Below, in pieces: positions 58,461-64,000 of a DNA stretch of 64,000 nucleotides; the stretch's first letter is position 1; the number at the start of each line of letters is the position of its first letter. A model generated the notes under the pieces. The model worked only from the letters and a program-made list of their open reading frames with translations. It did not search any database and was not told the DNA's origin. The position numbers and the translations under genes were made by a program. The stretch comes from Pseudomonas sp. St316. Lineage in GTDB: Bacteria; Pseudomonadota; Gammaproteobacteria; Pseudomonadales; Pseudomonadaceae. Where the stretch lies: NCBI RefSeq assembly GCF_018325905.1, contig NZ_AP021901.1:5860001-5924000 (forward strand), given 5' to 3'.

Positions 58461-59687
58461 ATGACTGACAGCTTCGTCACCCAGTGCCCGCATTGCCATA
58501 CCCGTTTTCGCGTCAGCCATGCTCAATTGAGCGTGGCCCGCGGGGTGGTTCGTTGCGGCTCGTGCCTGCAAGTGTTCAATGCCGCGCGACAGTTGCTGGA
58601 ACAACGCACTGCCAAGCAAGCGGCGCCTGTCGTCGCGCCGACCTCCACGCCTGCTGTCGAAGCCCCGCCCCGGGCGATCAGCCAGAAACAGTGGAGCGCC
58701 GCCGAGCTGGATCTGGATGACCTGGACAAGGAGCTGGCACGCCTGGAACGCCGCGACAATCGCGCGCCAGGAAATACCGGCCGGCGCCGGGAAGACAACC
58801 TGAGCGCGCAACGCGACTCGCTCTCCAGCGAACAGCAAGCCTGGCCCGACAGCCTGTACAGCGAATCTTCCAGCGAGCGTGCCGAAGCCGTCCTCCAGGA
58901 CCCCATCGAACCGTTCGAACCCCACGAACCGGCCAGACCGCCGCGCACCGAGCCATCCCTGTCCCTGGCCCTTGAACCCCTGGAGCCGGACGACGAGCCT
59001 GTCGCCACGCTCCATCTGGCGCCGGACGACGAGCCCGACGAACACCTCGAGCGCCTGTCTGCCACCGACGACCACGACGACGAACCCGAGCAACTGGCGC
59101 CATTGCGCAAGTCACGGGAACGCCAGGAGCCGGGGATACGCGCCGAAGCCCTCCACGACCTGGACGATGACCCGCTGCAACTGGACTGGCGCAAACGCCG
59201 CTCGCCCTGGGGCCGACGCTTGTTGTGGATGTTGCTGATATTGCTCGCCGCCGCAGCCCTGGGCGGCCAGTACATCGCCTACCATTTCGAAGAACTGGCC
59301 CGCCAGGACCAGTACCGGCCATGGTTCCTGCAAATCTGTCCGACCATCGGCTGCGAAGTACCGTCCAAGGTCGACATCGCCAAGATCAAGAGCAGCAACC
59401 TGGTGGTGCGCAGCCATCCGGAGTTCAGCGGTGCCCTGGTGGTGGACGCGATCATCTACAACCGTGCGCCCTTCTCCCAACCCTTCCCGTTGCTGGAACT
59501 GCGTTTTGCCGACCTCAACGGGCACCTGATCGCCAGCCGTCGCTTCAAGCCCGGCGAGTACCTGGGTGGCGACCTCGAGGACCGCGGCGAAATGCCGCCC
59601 CAGACACCCATTCACATCGCGCTGGACATCCTGGACCCTGGCGCCAAAGCGGTGAACTACAGTCTGAGCTTCCACTCCCCCGAATAA
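58461..59687 (+). CDS. MJ0042-type zinc-finger / DUF3426 membrane protein
   Basis: A 408-residue protein with an N-terminal zinc ribbon (CPHCHTRFRV...RCGSCLQVFNAA), a long acidic low-complexity linker (about residues 60-245), one membrane segment (LLWMLLILLAAAALGGQYIA) and a periplasmic DUF3426 domain. It corresponds to PA4851 between prmA and dusB. Function unknown. Confidence 0.88.
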   Translation: MTDSFVTQCPHCHTRFRVSHAQLSVARGVVRCGSCLQVFNAARQLLEQRTAKQAAPVVAPTSTPAVEAPPRAISQKQWSAAELDLDDLDKELARLERRDNRAPGNTGRRREDNLSAQRDSLSSEQQAWPDSLYSESSSERAEAVLQDPIEPFEPHEPARPPRTEPSLSLALEPLEPDDEPVATLHLAPDDEPDEHLERLSATDDHDDEPEQLAPLRKSRERQEPGIRAEALHDLDDDPLQLDWRKRRSPWGRRLLWMLLILLAAAALGGQYIAYHFEELARQDQYRPWFLQICPTIGCEVPSKVDIAKIKSSNLVVRSHPEFSGALVVDAIIYNRAPFSQPFPLLELRFADLNGHLIASRRFKPGEYLGGDLEDRGEMPPQTPIHIALDILDPGAKAVNYSLSFHSPE

Positions 59688-59872
59688 AGCCGGCCAGGGT
59701 CGGCCAATTGACGGCAGCTTTCTGACTGACCCCACCCAGACCAAACCGCTGGCGATAACAAAATAGCTGTTCAGATTTTATCCAATTCGATCTTTATCCA
59801 GTCATCGAGAGCGGGTATCATGCCAACCCTTTTTCGAAGTCTCATGATCCGGCCCCACTTCAGGGAAGTCCT

Positions 59873-60880
59873 ATGTCGGCGGTACGCATCGGCCCATATA
59901 CATTGCAGAACGGCCTGATTCTCGCCCCTATGGCGGGGGTCACCGACCAGCCCTTTCGTCAGCTGTGCAAGCGACTGGGTGCTGGATTGGTAGTTTCGGA
60001 AATGGTCACCAGCGACATGAGTTTGTGGAACACCCGCAAATCGCGTCTGCGCATGATCCACGAAGGTGATCCCGAGCCCCGCTCGGTACAGATCGCCGGT
60101 GGCGACGCACAGATGCTGGCGCAAGCGGCCCGGGCGAACGTCGAGCTGGGGGCGCAGATCATCGACATCAACATGGGTTGCCCAGCGAAAAAGGTCTGCA
60201 ACAAGGCCGCAGGCTCGGCACTGTTGAAAGATGAAGCACTGGTCACCGAGATCCTGCAGGCGGTCGTCGCCGCAGTCGATGTGCCGGTGACCCTGAAGAT
60301 CCGCACCGGTTGGGACCGGGAGAACAAGAACGGGCTGGTGGTGGCGAAGATCGCCGAGCAGGCGGGCATCACGGCGTTGGCGGTCCATGGCCGCACCCGT
60401 GCCGACCTGTACACCGGCGAGGCCGAGTACGACACCATCGCCGCGATCAAGCAGGCGGTGTCGATTCCGGTGTTTGCCAATGGCGACATCGACTCGCCCG
60501 AGAAGGCCCGGTACGTGCTGGACGCGACCGGTGCCGATGGCCTGTTGATCGGCCGGGCCGCCCAGGGGCGGCCATGGATTTTTCGTGAGATCGAACACTT
60601 CCTGCGCACGGGTGAAAAGCTCGCGGCGCCGCAATTGTCCGAGGTGGAACGTATTCTGCTAGAGCATCTGGCCGCGCTGCATGCCTTCTATGGAGAAGTC
60701 ATGGGTGTACGCATTGCACGCAAGCATGTGGGCTGGTATCTCGCAACCCTGCCGGGCGCCAGGGAGTTTCGCGCCTGCTTCAATCGTTTGGATGGTACGC
60801 AAGCACAATGCGCCGACGTTCAGGCTTTCTTCGCTGAACGTTACAAGAGCCTGACAGGGGACGAAGGGGTGGCCGCATGA
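59873..60880 (+). CDS. dusB: tRNA-dihydrouridine synthase B
   Basis: A 335-residue FMN-dependent Dus[18 protein letters not shown], the active-site cysteine in [26 protein letters not shown] and [11 protein letters not shown] are intact. It reduces uridine in the tRNA D-loop. It overlaps fis by 4 bases, the widely conserved dusB-fis operon. Confidence 0.96.
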   Translation: MSAVRIGPYTLQNGLILAPMAGVTDQPFRQLCKRLGAGLVVSEMVTSDMSLWNTRKSRLRMIHEGDPEPRSVQIAGGDAQMLAQAARANVELGAQIIDINMGCPAKKVCNKAAGSALLKDEALVTEILQAVVAAVDVPVTLKIRTGWDRENKNGLVVAKIAEQAGITALAVHGRTRADLYTGEAEYDTIAAIKQAVSIPVFANGDIDSPEKARYVLDATGADGLLIGRAAQGRPWIFREIEHFLRTGEKLAAPQLSEVERILLEHLAALHAFYGEVMGVRIARKHVGWYLATLPGAREFRACFNRLDGTQAQCADVQAFFAERYKSLTGDEGVAA

Positions 60881-61197
60881 CGATGATGACCGAGACTTTA
60901 GTGAGTGGAACAACACCCGTGAGCGACAACGTGAATTTGAAACAGCACCTCAATACGCCCAGCGAAGAAGGCCAGACCCTTCGCGGGAGTGTCGAGAAGG
61001 CGCTGCACAATTATTTCGCCCACCTTGAGGGCGCTGCCGTCACGGATGTGTACAACCTGGTGCTTTCCGAAGTCGAGGCGCCTCTGCTCGAAAGCGTGAT
61101 GAACTACGTCAAGGGCAACCAGACCAAGGCCAGTGAGCTGCTGGGCCTGAACCGTGGCACCCTGCGCAAGAAACTCAAGCAGTACGATCTGCTGTAA
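60877..61197 (+). CDS. fis: DNA-binding nucleoid protein Fis
   Basis: A 106-residue Fis. The C-terminal helix-turn-helix reads [23 protein letters not shown]. It bends DNA and controls growth-rate-dependent promoters. It is coupled to dusB (ATGA) and followed by an intrinsic terminator. Confidence 0.97.
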   Translation: MTMMTETLVSGTTPVSDNVNLKQHLNTPSEEGQTLRGSVEKALHNYFAHLEGAAVTDVYNLVLSEVEAPLLESVMNYVKGNQTKASELLGLNRGTLRKKLKQYDLL

Positions 61198-61213
61198 GCA
61201 TTCAATCAAACCA

Positions 61214-61246
61214 GAAAGGCGCCCGCTAAAAACGGTCGCCTTTTTT
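61214..61246 (+). terminator. Intrinsic terminator of dusB-fis
   Basis: AAAGGCG ... CGCCTTTTTT stem-loop directly after the fis stop codon. Confidence 0.88.
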
Positions 61247-61278
61247 GCTGACTTCCCTTGCTTTTGATGGAAATTGAA

Positions 61279-62886
61279 ATGACCGACCAGACCACCCGCC
61301 TGCCGATCCGCCGCGCCTTGATCAGCGTCTCCGACAAGACCGGGATCCTCGAATTCGCCCGCGAGCTGCAACAGCTGGGCGTCGAGATTCTTTCCACCGG
61401 CGGGACCTTCAAGCTGCTGCAGGACAACGGCGTTGCCGCAGTGGAGGTCGCGGACTACACCGGTTTTGCGGAAATGATGGACGGTCGGGTCAAGACCCTG
61501 CACCCGAAAATCCACGGCGGGATCCTGGGCCGTCGCGGCATCGACGATGCCATCATGAACGAACACGGCATCAAGCCGATCGACCTGGTAGCGGTCAACC
61601 TCTACCCGTTCGAAGCCACCATCAACAAGCCCGGCTGTGACCTGCCGACCGCCATCGAGAACATCGATATCGGCGGCCCGACCATGGTCCGCTCGGCGGC
61701 CAAGAACCACAAGGACGTGGCCATCGTGGTCAATGCCAGCGACTACGCCGGCGTCCTGGAAAACCTCAAGGCCGGTGGCCTGACCTACGCCCAGCGTTTC
61801 GACCTGATGCTCAAGGCCTTCGAACACACCGCAGCCTATGACGGCATGATCGCCAACTACATGGGCACCGTGAACCAGGCGGCCGACACGCTGTCGACCG
61901 AAGGCCGCAGCGAATTCCCGCGCACCTTCAACACCCAGTTCGTCAAGGCCCAGGAAATGCGCTACGGCGAGAACCCGCACCAGAGCGCGGCGTTCTACGT
62001 GGAAGCCAAGCCGGCCGAAGTCGGCATCGCCACTGCCACCCAGCTGCAAGGCAAGGAACTGTCGTTCAACAACGTGGCCGACACCGACGCCGCGCTGGAA
62101 TGCGTGAAGAGCTTCGTCAAGCCAGCCTGCGTGATCGTCAAGCACGCCAACCCGTGCGGCGTGGCGGTAAGCCCGGACGCCGAGGGCGGCATCCGCCAGG
62201 CCTACGAACTGGCCTACGCCACCGACACCGAGTCGGCTTTCGGCGGCATCATCGCCTTCAACCGTGAGCTGGACGCCGAGACCGCCAAGGCCATCGTCGA
62301 GCGTCAGTTCGTCGAAGTGATCATCGCCCCTTCGGTCACTGAAGAAGCCCGCGCCATCGTTGCCGCCAAGGCCAACGTCCGCCTGCTGGCCTGCGGCCAA
62401 TGGTCGGCCGACCGTGCGCCGGCCTGGGACTACAAGCGTGTCAACGGTGGCCTGCTGGTCCAGAGCCGCGACATCGGCATGATCGGCAGCGAAGACCTGA
62501 AAGTGGTGACCCAGCGCGCCCCGAGCGAGCAGGAAATCAACGACCTGATCTTCGCCTGGAAAGTCGCCAAGTACGTCAAGTCCAACGCCATCGTCTACGC
62601 CAAGAACCGCCAGACCATCGGCGTCGGCGCCGGCCAGATGAGCCGCGTGAACTCGGCCCGCATCGCCGCGATCAAGGCTGAACACGCCGGTTTGCAGGTA
62701 CAGGGCGCGGTCATGGCTTCCGACGCGTTCTTCCCGTTCCGCGACGGTATCGACAACGCGGCCAAGGTCGGTATCACCGCGGTGATCCAGCCGGGTGGTT
62801 CGATGCGTGACAGCGAAGTGATCGCCGCTGCTGATGAAGCCGGCATCGCCATGGTCTTTACTGGCATGCGCCATTTCCGTCACTAA
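61279..62886 (+). CDS. purH: Bifunctional AICAR formyltransferase / IMP cyclohydrolase
   Basis: A 535-residue PurH catalysing the last two steps of IMP synthesis. The N-terminal cyclohydrolase ([29 protein letters not shown]) and the C-terminal transformylase ([26 protein letters not shown]) are complete. The ATG at 61279 is used. purD follows after a REP element. Confidence 0.97.
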   Translation: MTDQTTRLPIRRALISVSDKTGILEFARELQQLGVEILSTGGTFKLLQDNGVAAVEVADYTGFAEMMDGRVKTLHPKIHGGILGRRGIDDAIMNEHGIKPIDLVAVNLYPFEATINKPGCDLPTAIENIDIGGPTMVRSAAKNHKDVAIVVNASDYAGVLENLKAGGLTYAQRFDLMLKAFEHTAAYDGMIANYMGTVNQAADTLSTEGRSEFPRTFNTQFVKAQEMRYGENPHQSAAFYVEAKPAEVGIATATQLQGKELSFNNVADTDAALECVKSFVKPACVIVKHANPCGVAVSPDAEGGIRQAYELAYATDTESAFGGIIAFNRELDAETAKAIVERQFVEVIIAPSVTEEARAIVAAKANVRLLACGQWSADRAPAWDYKRVNGGLLVQSRDIGMIGSEDLKVVTQRAPSEQEINDLIFAWKVAKYVKSNAIVYAKNRQTIGVGAGQMSRVNSARIAAIKAEHAGLQVQGAVMASDAFFPFRDGIDNAAKVGITAVIQPGGSMRDSEVIAAADEAGIAMVFTGMRHFRH

Positions 62887-62895
62887 CATCGATCA

Positions 62896-63052
62896 AATGT
62901 GGGAGCTGGATGTGTGTGGGAGCAAGGCCCTGTGGGAGCAAGGCTTGCCCGCGATGCAGGCAACTCGGTCCATCAGGCAAACCGAGGTGATGCTATCGCG
63001 GGCAAGCCTTGCTCCCACACAGCCTTGCTCCCACACCCGCTCGCTCCCACAG
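62896..63052. repeat. Nested REP cluster between purH and purD
   Basis: GTGGGAGC tips occur three times on the left (GTGGGAGCTGGA, GTGGGAGCAAGGCC, GTGGGAGCAAGGCTTGCCCGCGAT). Matching GCTCCCAC tips occur three times on the right. The inner pair is a full REPIN; the outer ones are partial tips, giving a near-symmetric nested structure. Confidence 0.85.
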
Positions 63053-63105
63053 AAAAGCACCCCCTGTGGTGCTCAACAGAATTAGCGTCATCCGAGGTTT
63101 TTGAA

Positions 63106-64000
63106 ATGAATGTTTTGATCATTGGCAGCGGTGGCCGTGAACACGCCCTGGCCTGGAAAGTGGCTCAGGATCCGCGTGTGCAGAAAGTTTTCGTGGCACC
63201 GGGCAATGCCGGCACTGCCATCGAAGCCAAGTGCGAAAACGTCGCCATCGACGTGCTGGCCCTGGAACAACTGGCTGATTTCGCCGAGAAGAACGTCTCG
63301 CTGACCATCGTCGGCCCGGAAGTGCCGCTGGTCGCCGGCGTGGTCGATCTGTTCCGCGCCCGTGGCCTGGACTGCTTCGGCCCGACTGCCGGTGCCGCGC
63401 AGCTGGAAGGCTCGAAAGCGTTCACCAAGGATTTCCTGGCGCGTCACAAGATCCCGACCGCCGACTACCAGAACTTCACCGAAATCGAACCGGCCCTGGC
63501 GTACCTGCGCGAGAAAGGCGCACCGATCGTGATCAAGGCCGACGGCCTCGCGGCCGGTAAAGGCGTGATCGTCGCCATGACCCTGGTCGAAGCCGAAGAC
63601 GCCGTGCGCGACATGCTGGCAGGCAATGCCTTCGGCGACGCCGGCTCCCGGGTGGTGATCGAAGAGTTCCTCGACGGCGAGGAAGCCAGCTTCATCGTCA
63701 TGGTCGATGGCAAGAACGTCCTGCCAATGGCCACCAGCCAGGACCACAAGCGTGTCGGCGACGGCGACAGCGGCCCGAACACCGGTGGCATGGGTGCCTA
63801 TTCCCCGGCCCCGGTGGTGACCGCCCAAGTGCACCAGCGCGTCATGGACCAGGTGATCTGGCCGACCGTGCGCGGCATGGCCGAGGAAGGCAACGTCTAC
63901 ACCGGTTTCCTCTATGCTGGCCTGATGATCGACAAGGCTGGTAACCCAAAAGTCATCGAATTCAACTGCCGTTTCGGCGATCCTGAGACCCAACCGGTGA
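63106..64000 (+). CDS. purD: Phosphoribosylamine--glycine ligase (truncated by window end)
   Basis: The first 298 codons of PurD, the ATP-grasp GAR synthetase of purine biosynthesis. [42 protein letters not shown] and [12 protein letters not shown] are diagnostic. The frame stays open to the end of the window. It is the second gene of the purHD pair. Confidence 0.97.
   Translation, partial: MNVLIIGSGGREHALAWKVAQDPRVQKVFVAPGNAGTAIEAKCENVAIDVLALEQLADFAEKNVSLTIVGPEVPLVAGVVDLFRARGLDCFGPTAGAAQLEGSKAFTKDFLARHKIPTADYQNFTEIEPALAYLREKGAPIVIKADGLAAGKGVIVAMTLVEAEDAVRDMLAGNAFGDAGSRVVIEEFLDGEEASFIVMVDGKNVLPMATSQDHKRVGDGDSGPNTGGMGAYSPAPVVTAQVHQRVMDQVIWPTVRGMAEEGNVYTGFLYAGLMIDKAGNPKVIEFNCRFGDPETQPV

Noticed and set aside
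57360..59093. Extension of the toxin reading frame upstream to 59093, giving 1900 residues
   Set aside because: This part lies antisense to prmA and the zinc-finger/DUF3426 gene. The start at 57359 has a strong ribosome site, so the extension is a shadow.
60898..62889. 663-residue antisense frame opposite purH and fis
   Set aside because: It is a shadow of well-recognised genes on the plus strand.

Overview
The window looks like the chromosome of a fluorescent Pseudomonas, most likely of the P. fluorescens species complex. GC is high. Gene order matches two conserved P. aeruginosa blocks: PA0130-PA0148 (beta-alanine and purine catabolism) and PA4839-PA4855 (speA, sui1, gcbA, ctpL, aroQ, accBC, prmA, dusB, fis, purHD). 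Intergenic spaces carry many short Pseudomonas REP/REPIN palindromes with a GTGGGAGC tip and a CTTGCTCGCGAT or CTTGCCCGCGAT body. No rRNA, tRNA, CRISPR array, prophage or intact insertion sequence was seen.

Layout. 1-4.0 kb: beta-alanine / malonate-semialdehyde catabolism (bauC, bauA, divergent LysR bauR). 4.2-5.4 kb: TetR regulator plus YigZ/IMPACT protein. 5.4-19.9 kb: a purine uptake and deamination region with an ABC transporter (ATPase, two permeases), a periplasmic binding protein, 8-oxoguanine deaminase, a 2-oxoglutarate oxygenase, adenine deaminase and an MFS carrier. It is interrupted by a MerR/SDR/membrane-protein module and a ChaA-like antiporter. 20-23.7 kb: LysR/quinone oxidoreductase pair and a frameshifted Bcr/CflA efflux gene. 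23.8-27.5 kb: copper homeostasis (copZ, small exported protein, copA, cueR) with two clear CueR operators. 27.8-34.6 kb: RIO kinase, AraC regulator, bile-acid-symporter-like carrier, and a thiolase / long FabG / MaoC fatty-acid set. 34.6-35.4 kb: tandem REPIN array. 35.4-39.7 kb: two DUF4136 lipoproteins, cmoM, MazG-like protein, small membrane protein, DinF. 39.7-41.8 kb: a short VgrG with a DUF4123 adaptor (type VI secretion). 42-64 kb: the speA-to-purD housekeeping block.

The most interesting item is a 1322-residue toxin-like protein (53391-57359, minus strand) inserted between accC and prmA. Its C-terminal domain has the spacing and motifs of a CheD/CNF-type glutamine deamidase (Ser1140, Cys1146, His1163). 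It has no neighbouring immunity gene, which suggests a non-self, perhaps eukaryotic, target. A separate vgrG-DUF4123 pair lies 12 kb away without an adjacent cargo gene.

Two genes, the bcr-like efflux gene and speA, each carry an apparent one-base loss in a G run (G5 where G6 would restore the frame). This may be real variation or a shared sequencing artefact.
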